Part shown: one piece after another, positions 34,724 through 42,740 of the stretch | Layout: every line of letters starts with the position of its first letter | Numbering within the stretch: the stretch's first letter is position 1 | DNA from: Pseudomonas sp. MRSN 12121 | GTDB lineage: Bacteria; Pseudomonadota; Gammaproteobacteria; Pseudomonadales; Pseudomonadaceae | Direction of reading: 5' to 3' | NCBI RefSeq assembly: GCF_000931465.1 | Contig: NZ_CP010892.1 | Coordinates: 4,983,388-5,047,387, forward strand | DNA: 64,000 bases | The notes under the pieces: generated by a model | Database searches by the model: none | Told to the model about the DNA's origin: nothing | Seen by the model: the letters and a program-made list of their open reading frames with translations, nothing else | Position numbers and translations under genes: made by a program

Positions 34724-35509
34724 TCAACCTTGAGCCAGCGCCATCCGTTCACGACCGGCCGGCGCCTTTTCCTGCTGCATGCAGCGCTCCAGGAACAGGT
34801 GCATATAGTCGTAACTCTTGCAGATCGCCTGGCGCAGCTCGACCTGCAGGGCCTTGCTCGGATTCGTGCCCGCCAGGGTACAGATGATCTCCAGCGCCTC
34901 CCAGGGATGGGCGTCATCGTACTGGGCATGCATTTTCAGCCATTTCATCGCCCGTTTGCGTTCTTCCTCGGGAAAGGCCGCGGCATATACGCCGGAAGAG
35001 CAGACCAGCGCCGACCACTCGCCCGTCGCGCCCTCGATGGCATAGTTGGTGGCCGCGATCGCCACGATCAGCGAGTCGGCGGAACTGGTGTGCCAGCACC
35101 AATGGCTCAATGCGTGCAGCTCCGGTGGCACCTGCTGCGCTTGCAGATCCTCCAGGCTCACGCCATGGGCGCGGCTCCAGTTCACCCAATAGTCGGCATG
35201 ATTGAGCTCGACCCGGATATTGCGCATCAGCCAGCGTCGCGCCATGTCTTCCCCGGGATGACGGGCGAAACGGGTCTTGGTCAGGTTCTGCGCCATGTAC
35301 AGGGCAAACTGCTCCACCACCGGCCAGCCACCGATCAGGTATTGGCGCATGGTCTTGTTGCTGAGCTGGTTGTCGCGCATGCGCTGGTACAACTCGTGCT
35401 CGACCACGCGGCGCTTGCTCTCGCTGCAGTCCTGAATCAGCTGCTGGGCCCAGGCGGGATAACTGGCGGCGTCCATGAGCGGACCGGTCCTGTTGAATGC
35501 GTCGATCAC
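34724..35509 (-). CDS. TenA/PqqC-fold (haem-oxygenase-like) protein
   Basis: A 261-residue, all-helical protein of the TenA/THI-4/PqqC superfamily. Features are the repeated helices around MRQYLIGGWPVVEQFALYMAQ near 55, RNIRVELNHADYWVNW near 95, SLIVAIAATNYAIEGATGEW near 150 and HAQYDDAHPWEALEII near 205, rich in His, Glu and Asp that could bind two metals as in non-haem diiron members. The true reaction is unknown; 'transcriptional regulator' labels for TenA are historical. The GTG start at 35509 is chosen because AAAGGAG lies 8 bases upstream, though an ATG at 35557 overlaps the rbdA stop. It follows rbdA on the same strand, suggesting a shared transcript. Confidence 0.75.
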   Translation of the reverse strand: MIDAFNRTGPLMDAASYPAWAQQLIQDCSESKRRVVEHELYQRMRDNQLSNKTMRQYLIGGWPVVEQFALYMAQNLTKTRFARHPGEDMARRWLMRNIRVELNHADYWVNWSRAHGVSLEDLQAQQVPPELHALSHWCWHTSSADSLIVAIAATNYAIEGATGEWSALVCSSGVYAAAFPEEERKRAMKWLKMHAQYDDAHPWEALEIICTLAGTNPSKALQVELRQAICKSYDYMHLFLERCMQQEKAPAGRERMALAQG

Positions 35510-35553
35510 TGTCGGGGCTCCTTTTGAGGGTGATGTACGGATCAGCGAAAGAT

Positions 35554-38013
35554 TCAACGGAACGTGCCAGGAGCCTTGAACAACAGCGGCTGTGGTCGCG
35601 AAGGACGGCGCTGCAGACTGTCGCAGGTGAAGAGTTGCGGGCGCTCGATCAGGTAGCCCTGAGCGTAATCCACGCCGATCTCCAGCAATGCCTGCTCAAT
35701 CTGCGGTGTTTCGACAAACTCGGCAATCGTGCGTTTGCCCATCACATGACCGATATGGTTGATCACCTCGACCATCGCGCGATTGATCGGGTCGTCCAGC
35801 ATATCCTTTACGAAACTTCCATCGATCTTCAGGAAGTCTACAGGCAAATGTTTGAGATACGCGAATGACGACATTCCCGCGCAAAAGTCGTCCAGCGAGA
35901 AATGGCAACCCAAGCCCTTGAGTTCATTGATGAACCGAATGGCGCTGCCCAGATTGGAGATGGCACTGGTCTCGGTAATCTCGAAACAAATCAGGTCCGG
36001 CGGGATTCCATGGACACTGAACTGTTCGCGCAGGAAATCCAGGAAGGCATCATCGCCAATGGTCGCGCCCGACAGATTGATCGCACACATCGCCAAGGGG
36101 CCTTCGCGCTCTTCGCGAATGCACTGAGCAATGATCTTGAACACGTTCTCCACCACCCAGCGGTCCAGGGAGGTCATCAAGCCATAACGCTCGGCGGCCG
36201 GAATGAAGCTGTCGGGGAGAATCATGCGTCCGGCCTCATCGTGCAGGCGCAGCAGAACCTCGATATGCCCACCTGGGCGGTCCACATACCCCAGAGCGGC
36301 TATCTCCTGGGCATACAGACAGAAACGATTTTCCTCCAGGGCCATGTGCAGGCGCTGGACCCAGGCCATTTCACCGAAGCGCAGGGACAACTCCGAATCG
36401 TCCGCGTGATAGACCTGAACCCGATTACGCCCTTTCTCCTTGGCCATGTAGCACGCCATATCCGCGGCTCGCAGCGAGGCTTCGAGGGTGGTCGGGGTTT
36501 GCGCCACATGCACTAGGCCGATGCTGACCGTGGTGACGAACGGCCTGCCCTTCCAGACAAAATGCAGGTTCTGCACCGTCTGGCGCAGGCCTTCGGCGAT
36601 CTTTTCCGCCGCTTCCGGCGAGCAGTTCTCCAACAGGATGCCGAATTCGTCGCCCCCCAGGCGCGCCAGGGTATCGCCCTCGCGCAGACCCGACTGGAGC
36701 AAGGCACAGATATGCCGGAGCAGTTCGTCCCCTGCCGCATGGCCGCAGGTGTCATTGACCAGCTTGAACTGGTCCAGGTCGAGGAACATCAGCGCATGCC
36801 GCCCCGATTGCCGGGTCAGGTTATGCAGCGCCTGTTCCAGGCGGTATTCGAACTCACGGCGGTTGGCCAGCCCGGTCAACGCGTCGTGGGTCGCCTGCCA
36901 CGACAGATTGGCAATGTACTGGCGCTCCTGGGTCATATCGTGCAACACCAGCACGGTGCCGCTGACTTTGCCGGCGTTCTGGATCGGCGCGCCGACCAGC
37001 GTCACCGACACCGTACTGCCATCGAGCCGCTGGATCAGCTTCGAGTGCTCGCTGCCGCCACTGAGGTGCCCACTGAGGATGTGCTCGATCAGGGTGAAAC
37101 CTTCGGCCTGGGCATTTTCATCCAGCAGGTTGAACAAGGCTGCCAGCGGTAGCCCCGCGGCCTGCTCGGCCTTCCAGTGGGTCAGCTCCTCGGCGGCCGG
37201 GTTCATGTAGGCGATCGCCCCATCCACGTCCGTGGTGATGACGCCGTCGCCAATGGATTGCAGGGTGATCTGCGCCCGCTCCTTCTCCAGCTGCAAGGCG
37301 TTGGCAAAGGCATGACGCTGCGCCAGCAGTTTATGGGTGCGCAACAACGCCAGGACAATCAGCCCCAGCGCAGTGGCCAGGTTGGTGACCAGCAACAGCC
37401 GCAGGATGACCCGCGAGCCCTCGCCCAGTGCGTCGCTGAAGGCCTTGGCCGCCGGCGTCACGCCGTCGTTGATGGCGAAGATCTGGTTCTTCCAGCGCCG
37501 GATATCGGCGTCGGATGCCTGGTTGCTGGTGATGCCCTGGTGCATTTCACGGGCCACGTCATCCAGCTGCACCAGGTAGCTGTCGCCCACCGTCCATAGG
37601 TCGATGGCTTTTTCCAGGTAGCTGAAATGGCGGAAATTCAGGTACAGCCAGATCACGCTGTCGCTGTCGTCGGGGTGGTTGCCGCCCTTGAGGATGCCCG
37701 CCCGGGCAGCGGCCAGGTCAGGGGGTTGCTGATCCAGGGCGAGCCGCAGCTCGTGCCCGCCCTGATGCACGGAGATGGCGTTCTGATACTTCAGAAAGAT
37801 CGACTCATCGCGGCTGTCGGCATACAGGTTGAGGTAGTAGATCGCGTCCTTCTGCCCCTTGGACCAGAGGCTTTCCCCGGCGACATAACCGCGTACCGCC
37901 GACAGGACATACAGGCTGAGGCCACCCAACAGCGCCTGGAACAACACCACCGCGATAAAAGGCCAGACGATGCCCAATAACCGCGGGGTTCCGAGAGTCC
38001 GCTTTTGCTTCAT
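35554..38013 (-). CDS. rbdA: RbdA-like PAS-GGDEF-EAL cyclic-di-GMP phosphodiesterase
   Basis: An 819-residue membrane protein. Transmembrane segments lie near 14-38 and 205-225, enclosing a periplasmic sensor region. PAS is about 245-355, GGDEF about 375-540 (TLARLGGDEFGILLENC) and EAL about 550-800. The EAL signature is EVLLR rather than EALxR, as in P. aeruginosa RbdA. Other catalytic residues remain: Asn in INLSG, Glu in CFEITETSA, DDFCAGMSSF and Lys in FLKIDGSF. An intact GGDEF may act by binding GTP. RbdA promotes biofilm dispersal in P. aeruginosa. The order with a downstream TenA-like gene and an upstream ABC exporter is the same there. Confidence 0.88.
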   Translation of the reverse strand: MKQKRTLGTPRLLGIVWPFIAVVLFQALLGGLSLYVLSAVRGYVAGESLWSKGQKDAIYYLNLYADSRDESIFLKYQNAISVHQGGHELRLALDQQPPDLAAARAGILKGGNHPDDSDSVIWLYLNFRHFSYLEKAIDLWTVGDSYLVQLDDVAREMHQGITSNQASDADIRRWKNQIFAINDGVTPAAKAFSDALGEGSRVILRLLLVTNLATALGLIVLALLRTHKLLAQRHAFANALQLEKERAQITLQSIGDGVITTDVDGAIAYMNPAAEELTHWKAEQAAGLPLAALFNLLDENAQAEGFTLIEHILSGHLSGGSEHSKLIQRLDGSTVSVTLVGAPIQNAGKVSGTVLVLHDMTQERQYIANLSWQATHDALTGLANRREFEYRLEQALHNLTRQSGRHALMFLDLDQFKLVNDTCGHAAGDELLRHICALLQSGLREGDTLARLGGDEFGILLENCSPEAAEKIAEGLRQTVQNLHFVWKGRPFVTTVSIGLVHVAQTPTTLEASLRAADMACYMAKEKGRNRVQVYHADDSELSLRFGEMAWVQRLHMALEENRFCLYAQEIAALGYVDRPGGHIEVLLRLHDEAGRMILPDSFIPAAERYGLMTSLDRWVVENVFKIIAQCIREEREGPLAMCAINLSGATIGDDAFLDFLREQFSVHGIPPDLICFEITETSAISNLGSAIRFINELKGLGCHFSLDDFCAGMSSFAYLKHLPVDFLKIDGSFVKDMLDDPINRAMVEVINHIGHVMGKRTIAEFVETPQIEQALLEIGVDYAQGYLIERPQLFTCDSLQRRPSRPQPLLFKAPGTFR

Positions 38014-38217
38014 GAGGTCCCTTGCGTCAGCACAGCCAGATGAACACCCGAGAAAATACCGATCCTGACAGCACAGACTAGGCTAATTTCCGCGCCTTTG
38101 AACGCGCGGGCCGCGACGCTCGGGCACGATGCCAGTCAGAGCACGGAGCGACCGTGCTGCAAGAGGGTCATTTCCACCAGGGAATTCAGGCACTAAGCAC
38201 AGAAAACCGGATAAAAC

Positions 38218-40053
38218 TCAAGGTTGCTGGACTTGCTGCAAATGTCCGTAAAGCTTGGCGTAAAGGCCACCATCGGCAATCAACTGCTGATGGTCGCCAT
38301 CTTCGGCAATCTGCCCGCCATCGAACACCAGGACCCGGTCCGCCTGTTTAACCGCAGACAGGCGGTGGGCAATGATCAGGGTGGTGCGTCCGTGCAGGAA
38401 GCGCGTCAGCGCCTGATGCAGGTTGTACTCGGTGGCGGCATCCAGGGCGGAGGTGGCTTCATCGAGGATCACCACCTTGGGTTCGGCCAGCACCATCCGC
38501 GCGATCGCCAGGCGCTGGCGCTGGCCACCGGATAACCGAACGCCGGAACGACCGACGACACTGTCCAGGCCATTGGCCAGGGCACGGACCGTGGCGTCCA
38601 GCTGGGCGATTTCCAGCGCCTGCCAGCAGGCTTCGTCCGTGCGCTCGCGGCCCATGGTCAGGTTGGCGCGGATGCTGTCGTTGAACAGCGCCGGATGCTG
38701 CAACACCACCGCCACGTTCTCGCGCAGGGTTTCCAGGCCGATCTCCTGCTGGGTCGAGCCGCCAAACCGAATGACGCCCGCCTGCGGCGTATAAAGCCCT
38801 AGCAGCAGTTGCACCAGGGTGCTTTTACCGCCGCCGCTGGCGCCGACTATCGCCACCTTTTCACCCGGCTGGATCGACAGGTTCATCTGGTCGAGCACCG
38901 GCTCATCGCCATAACCGAAGCTCAGGCCGCTGACCTCGATACCCACGGTCTCGCGCCCCTGGAACGGGTCGATGCCCCCGGCGTACTGCGGCTCGTCGGC
39001 CCGCGACAGCAGTTCGTTGATCCGCGACAGCGCGCCACCGGCGGCGTAGTAGGCGTATTGCAGGTTCAGCAGTTGCTCCACCGGGCCGATCATGAACCAC
39101 AGGTAGCTGAACACCGCCAGCATCTGGCCGATGGACAGGTCGGAAAACAGCACGGTGAGCATGGCCGCCGCGCGGAAGATGTCGATGCCGAACTGGAACA
39201 GCAGCCCGCTGGCGCGGTTGGAAGCATCGCTTTTCCATTGCGAGGCCATGGCATAGTCCCGCACGTCCTGGGCCCGCCGACCGAGACGCCCGAGGAAAAA
39301 GCCCTGGCGGTTGCCGGCGCGGACCTCCTGGATCGCGTCCAGGGTTTCGGTCAGGGCCTGGGTGAAGCGCGAGGTGCTGTCGTTCTCGAGTTTCTTCAGG
39401 TGCTTGACCCGTTTGCCCAACTGCACCGTGGCGTAGATCACCAGCGGGTTGAACAGCAGGATCAGCAGCGCCAGCTGCCAATGCATCCACAGCAGGATGC
39501 CGGCCGTGCCCACCAATGTGAGCATCGCCACCAGGAAGCGGCTGAGGGTCTCGCCGACAAACTTGTCGAGGGTATCGAGGTCGGTGACCAGGTGCGTGGT
39601 CACCGTGCCACTGCCCAGGCTTTCGTATTCGCCCAGGGAGATGCGCTTGAGGCGCTCGATCAAGCGCAGGCGGATGCGATAGACGATGTCCTTGGCCAAC
39701 CCGGCGAACAGCCGGGCCTGCAGTACGTTGAACAGCAAGGCCGCGCAACGCAGCAGCAGGGTGACCGACAGCATCAGGCCGATATAGCCGGCGGCGCTCT
39801 GCCAACCCGCGGGCAAGGCTTGGTTCATGACTTTCAGCGCGGCATCGCCCTGGCCCAGCAGCACCTCGTCCACCAGCAGCGGCAGCAGCAACGGAATCGG
39901 CACGCTGCACAATGTCGCCAGCACGGCCACGCCGTTGGCGATCCACAGGGCTTTCTTGTGCTGCAATGCCAGCCGGCGGACTTCCGCCCAGCTCAAGCGG
40001 TCGGCAGGTTCCGGCGCCTGGGGATCACGAACCCGATCAAGCACAGGCGGCAC
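38218..40053 (-). CDS. ABC exporter, fused membrane and ATPase domains
   Basis: A 611-residue half-transporter. Residues about 40-340 are the six-helix exporter domain and 365-605 the nucleotide-binding domain, with Walker A VGASGGGKSTL, signature LSGGQRQRLAIAR, Walker B KVVILDEATSALD and the switch His in LIIAHRLSAV. It resembles MdlB/MsbA-type lipid or drug exporters; the substrate is not known. A homodimer is expected, as no partner half-transporter is nearby. Its start overlaps the end of the DsbA-like gene by 17 bases, implying translational coupling. The same order occurs beside rbdA in P. aeruginosa. Confidence 0.9.
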   Translation of the reverse strand: MPPVLDRVRDPQAPEPADRLSWAEVRRLALQHKKALWIANGVAVLATLCSVPIPLLLPLLVDEVLLGQGDAALKVMNQALPAGWQSAAGYIGLMLSVTLLLRCAALLFNVLQARLFAGLAKDIVYRIRLRLIERLKRISLGEYESLGSGTVTTHLVTDLDTLDKFVGETLSRFLVAMLTLVGTAGILLWMHWQLALLILLFNPLVIYATVQLGKRVKHLKKLENDSTSRFTQALTETLDAIQEVRAGNRQGFFLGRLGRRAQDVRDYAMASQWKSDASNRASGLLFQFGIDIFRAAAMLTVLFSDLSIGQMLAVFSYLWFMIGPVEQLLNLQYAYYAAGGALSRINELLSRADEPQYAGGIDPFQGRETVGIEVSGLSFGYGDEPVLDQMNLSIQPGEKVAIVGASGGGKSTLVQLLLGLYTPQAGVIRFGGSTQQEIGLETLRENVAVVLQHPALFNDSIRANLTMGRERTDEACWQALEIAQLDATVRALANGLDSVVGRSGVRLSGGQRQRLAIARMVLAEPKVVILDEATSALDAATEYNLHQALTRFLHGRTTLIIAHRLSAVKQADRVLVFDGGQIAEDGDHQQLIADGGLYAKLYGHLQQVQQP

Positions 40054-40672
40054 GCTCCAGCCAGCGGCCGAGCAAGGGTGACAACTCGCTCAAGGGCTGG
40101 TAGCCGTTGGTCAGCAACGCCAGCTGGCCGTTGCGTTCGGCGAGCAGGGTCGGGAAGCCGGCGATCCCCAGGTCCTGGACCCAGGTGAAATCCGCGGCAG
40201 TGGCGGCATGCTGCTCGGCGCGGTCGAACGCTTCGGCGAACTCGATGCGCGGCACGCCTGCCTGTTCGGCCAGCGCCACCAGCACGCTGGCCCGGGTGAC
40301 ATCGAGACCCTCGACATAAAACGCGTGCTGGATCAGCCCCAAAAGTTTCCAGGCGCAATCGGCTGCCAGGCCGCGCGCCGTGACGATGGCACGGCACGCC
40401 GGCTCGGTGTCATAGACGAAACCTTCGGGCAAGGCGCCCTCGAACCTGAACGGCTGGCCGGTGGCCTCGGTGACCGCCTGCCAGTGTTCGAAGATATAGC
40501 GCCGGGTGGTCGGCTCGAGCGCCGCACCGCTGCCGGTACGCAGGCCACCCACCACCAGATGCACCTCGACGCCCGCCTGCCGCGCCTGCTCGACCAGGGC
40601 CTCGGCCACTGGAGCGAAGCCCCAGCACCACGAACACATCGGGTCCATTACATACAGCAGGCGGGCGGACAT
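40037..40672 (-). CDS. DsbA-family thioredoxin-fold protein (CSWC)
   Basis: A 211-residue thioredoxin-fold protein with a helical insertion. The redox motif is Cys-Ser-Trp-Cys in VMDPMCSWCWGFAP at residues 8-21, and the cis-Pro loop is seen in GIAGFPTLL near 165. No signal peptide is present, so unlike periplasmic DsbA it should be cytoplasmic, like the FrnE/2-hydroxychromene-2-carboxylate isomerase branch. The substrate is unknown. It starts 3 bases after the trhO stop and overlaps the ABC exporter, forming a three-gene set. Confidence 0.85.
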   Translation of the reverse strand: MSARLLYVMDPMCSWCWGFAPVAEALVEQARQAGVEVHLVVGGLRTGSGAALEPTTRRYIFEHWQAVTEATGQPFRFEGALPEGFVYDTEPACRAIVTARGLAADCAWKLLGLIQHAFYVEGLDVTRASVLVALAEQAGVPRIEFAEAFDRAEQHAATAADFTWVQDLGIAGFPTLLAERNGQLALLTNGYQPLSELSPLLGRWLERAACA

Positions 40673-40675
40673 GGC

Positions 40676-41617
40676 TCAGGCCTCGGAAGAAGATTGCTTG
40701 TAGTTGTAGCCAATCGGGTGCGGCATGTTGCGGGCCTTGGCCAGTTCGATCTGCTTCTGCCGGTCGATGGCGCTGCGGCGGGTTTTCTCGCTCAGCGTGT
40801 TCCAGCAATGCGGGCAACTGATACCCGGCACATAGTGCTCGCTGGCCCGGTCTTCGACGCTCACCGGTGTACGGCAGGCATGACATTGATCGTAGTCGCC
40901 TTCGCTGAGGTCGTGCCGCACGGTGACCCGATTATCGAAGACGAAGCAGTCGCCCTGCCATTTACTCTCCTGCTGCGGCACCTCTTCGAGGTACTTGAGG
41001 ATGCCGCCCTTGAGGTGGAAGACCTCGTCGAAGCCTTCGCTGAGCATGTAGCTCGAGGCCTTCTCGCAGCGGATGCCGCCGGTGCAGAACATCGCCACCT
41101 TCTTGTGCTTGCTCGGGTCGAAGTTGGCTTTGATGTAGTCGGGGAACTCGCGAAAACTGGTGGTTTTCGGATCGATGGCGCCTTCGAAGGTGCCGATCGA
41201 GACTTCGTAGTCGTTGCGGGTGTCGATCAGCAGCACTTCCGGGTCGCTGATCAGCGCGTTCCAGTCCTGCGGTTCGACGTAGGTGCCGACCTTCTTGTTC
41301 GGGTCGACGCCCGGCACGCCCAGGGTCACGATCTCTTTCTTGAGCTTGACCTTGGTGCGGTAGAACGGCTGCTCGTCGCAGTACGACTCTTTGTGGTCGA
41401 TGTCGACCATGCGCGGGTCGCTGCGCAGCCAGGCCAACAGCCCGTCGATGCCTTCGCGGCTGCCGGAAACCGTGCCGTTGATGCCTTCTTCGGCAATCAG
41501 CAGGGTGCCCTTGATGCCGTTGTCGAGCATGGCGTTGAGCAGCGGCTCGCGCAGGGAAACGTAATCTTCGAGGGTGACGAACTTATACAGTGCCGCCACG
41601 ACAATAGGTTGTGTCAT
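40676..41617 (-). CDS. trhO: tRNA uridine(34) hydroxylase (rhodanese family)
   Basis: A 313-residue protein of the TrhO/YceA type, which oxidises U34 of certain tRNAs to 5-hydroxyuridine. The N-terminal ferredoxin-like domain is about 1-110. The central rhodanese domain has LLIDTRNDYEVSIGTFEGA and the active-site loop FCTGGIRCEKASSYM with its Cys near residue 178. The Cys pairs CHAC and CPHC in the C-terminal part could bind a metal. It starts after the bolA terminator, so it heads a separate transcript with the DsbA-like and ABC genes. Confidence 0.92.
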   Translation of the reverse strand: MTQPIVVAALYKFVTLEDYVSLREPLLNAMLDNGIKGTLLIAEEGINGTVSGSREGIDGLLAWLRSDPRMVDIDHKESYCDEQPFYRTKVKLKKEIVTLGVPGVDPNKKVGTYVEPQDWNALISDPEVLLIDTRNDYEVSIGTFEGAIDPKTTSFREFPDYIKANFDPSKHKKVAMFCTGGIRCEKASSYMLSEGFDEVFHLKGGILKYLEEVPQQESKWQGDCFVFDNRVTVRHDLSEGDYDQCHACRTPVSVEDRASEHYVPGISCPHCWNTLSEKTRRSAIDRQKQIELAKARNMPHPIGYNYKQSSSEA

Positions 41618-41670
41618 GGGTGATTCTCCAGGTGGCTACCCTCGCAAAGGGTGAACCGGATGCAAAAAAA

Positions 41671-41695
41671 AACGCGCCGGCTTGAGCGGCGCGTT
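41671..41695 (-). terminator. Intrinsic terminator of bolA
   Basis: AACGCGCC / GGCGCGTT arms enclose a 9-base loop. On the minus strand they are followed by a run of seven or more Ts (the plus strand shows A7 before the arm). It separates the DUF2059-bolA unit from trhO. Confidence 0.88.
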
Positions 41696-41720
41696 GCGGA
41701 TTCTAGCAAAAAACCTGTGG

Positions 41721-42020
41721 TCAGTGCTTGCTGCCGCCGGCGCAGGTCGGCGAGGCCGGAGCCACGCCGATCTTCGCCCATTCCTCTGGCGTGTAGGTAT
41801 GCAGCGCCAACGCATGGAACTGGCCCATCAGGTCGCCCAGGGTGGCATAGACCTTCTGGTGGCGCTTGACGCTGTTGAGCCCGGCGAACTGCTCGCTGAC
41901 CAGCACCGCCTTGAAGTGGGTCTGCAGGCCACGGCTGTGCATGTGGCTTTCGTCCAGCACTTGCAGGTGCTCGGGCTGCAATGCGCCGAGCGCCGATTCG
42001 ATACGTTGTTGCATGGTCAT
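41721..42020 (-). CDS. bolA: BolA-family protein
   Basis: A 99-residue protein with the BolA/IbaG fold. MTMQQRIESALGALQPEHLQ, the DESHMHSRGLQTHFKAVLVSEQF core and the LNSVKRHQKVYATLGDLM helix match BolA, including the invariant His in the central region. BolA proteins pair with monothiol glutaredoxins in iron-sulfur handling and influence morphology and biofilm. A Cys near the C-terminus (PTCAGGSKH) is present. It follows the DUF2059 gene by 12 bases and is closed by a terminator. Confidence 0.93.
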   Translation of the reverse strand: MTMQQRIESALGALQPEHLQVLDESHMHSRGLQTHFKAVLVSEQFAGLNSVKRHQKVYATLGDLMGQFHALALHTYTPEEWAKIGVAPASPTCAGGSKH

Positions 42021-42032
42021 TCCCGGCTCCGC

Positions 42033-42548
42033 TTACTTCTTCTTCGCCGGAGCGGCCTTAGGCTCGAGCTCGGCGGTCATGTCGGCCAGCAGCTTGTTGA
42101 CCACCGGCACCGCGCTTTCCAGCTTGGCCTGGGTCATCTGGGCCGATTGCTGGGTCAGCTGCGGCATTTTTTCCAGGACTTTCTTGCCCAGCGGCGACTG
42201 GTAGAACGCCACCAGGTCCTTGAGCTCGGATTCGCTGAAATTGCTGGTGTAGAGTTTGACCATGTCCGGCTTCAGCTTGTTCCAGCCGATGGCCTGGTCC
42301 AGGGCAGCATTGGCCTTGGCCTGGTAGGTTTCCAGAACGGCTTTCTTCGACTCAGGGGCTTTGGTCTGTTCAAAGCGCTGGGCGAACATTTGCTGCACTT
42401 GCATGTACACCGGAGTGCCCAGCTTGTCAGCGTGTGCCAGGGTCAGGAAAGCTTCGGCACTGGCGTTGTGGCTGGCGGTATCGGCAAGAACCTGGCCGCT
42501 GGCGCAAACCAGAACAACCGCGGTACAGATGGCACGAAGACGAGTCAT
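42033..42548 (-). CDS. DUF2059-domain exported protein
   Basis: A 171-residue protein. A signal peptide spans about residues 1-22 (basic start, hydrophobic core, VLADTASHN). The mature part is helical and contains the DUF2059 repeat, KLYTSNFSESELKDLVAFYQSPLGKKVLEKMPQLTQ broken over residues 105-140, with the SExEL and FYxSPxG motifs. The C-terminus is Lys-rich. Function is unknown; the family is periplasmic. It precedes bolA by 12 bases, an order shared with other Pseudomonas. Confidence 0.87.
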   Translation of the reverse strand: MTRLRAICTAVVLVCASGQVLADTASHNASAEAFLTLAHADKLGTPVYMQVQQMFAQRFEQTKAPESKKAVLETYQAKANAALDQAIGWNKLKPDMVKLYTSNFSESELKDLVAFYQSPLGKKVLEKMPQLTQQSAQMTQAKLESAVPVVNKLLADMTAELEPKAAPAKKK

Positions 42549-42740
42549 CGAGTTTCCTTTTCTAGCAGGCGAGGTATAACCCCAAGGGCGCTCATTCTGC
42601 GCCTAAAAAACGCCGCCGCTCAACCCCACCCCTTGCGGTGCCTGCATTTGCTCGACCAAACGACACAAAAAGTGCTTTATGGAACCCGGGCTGTGGATCA
42701 CGGCCTAAACTGCGCAATCAGACCTACAGGAGTGAGCACG

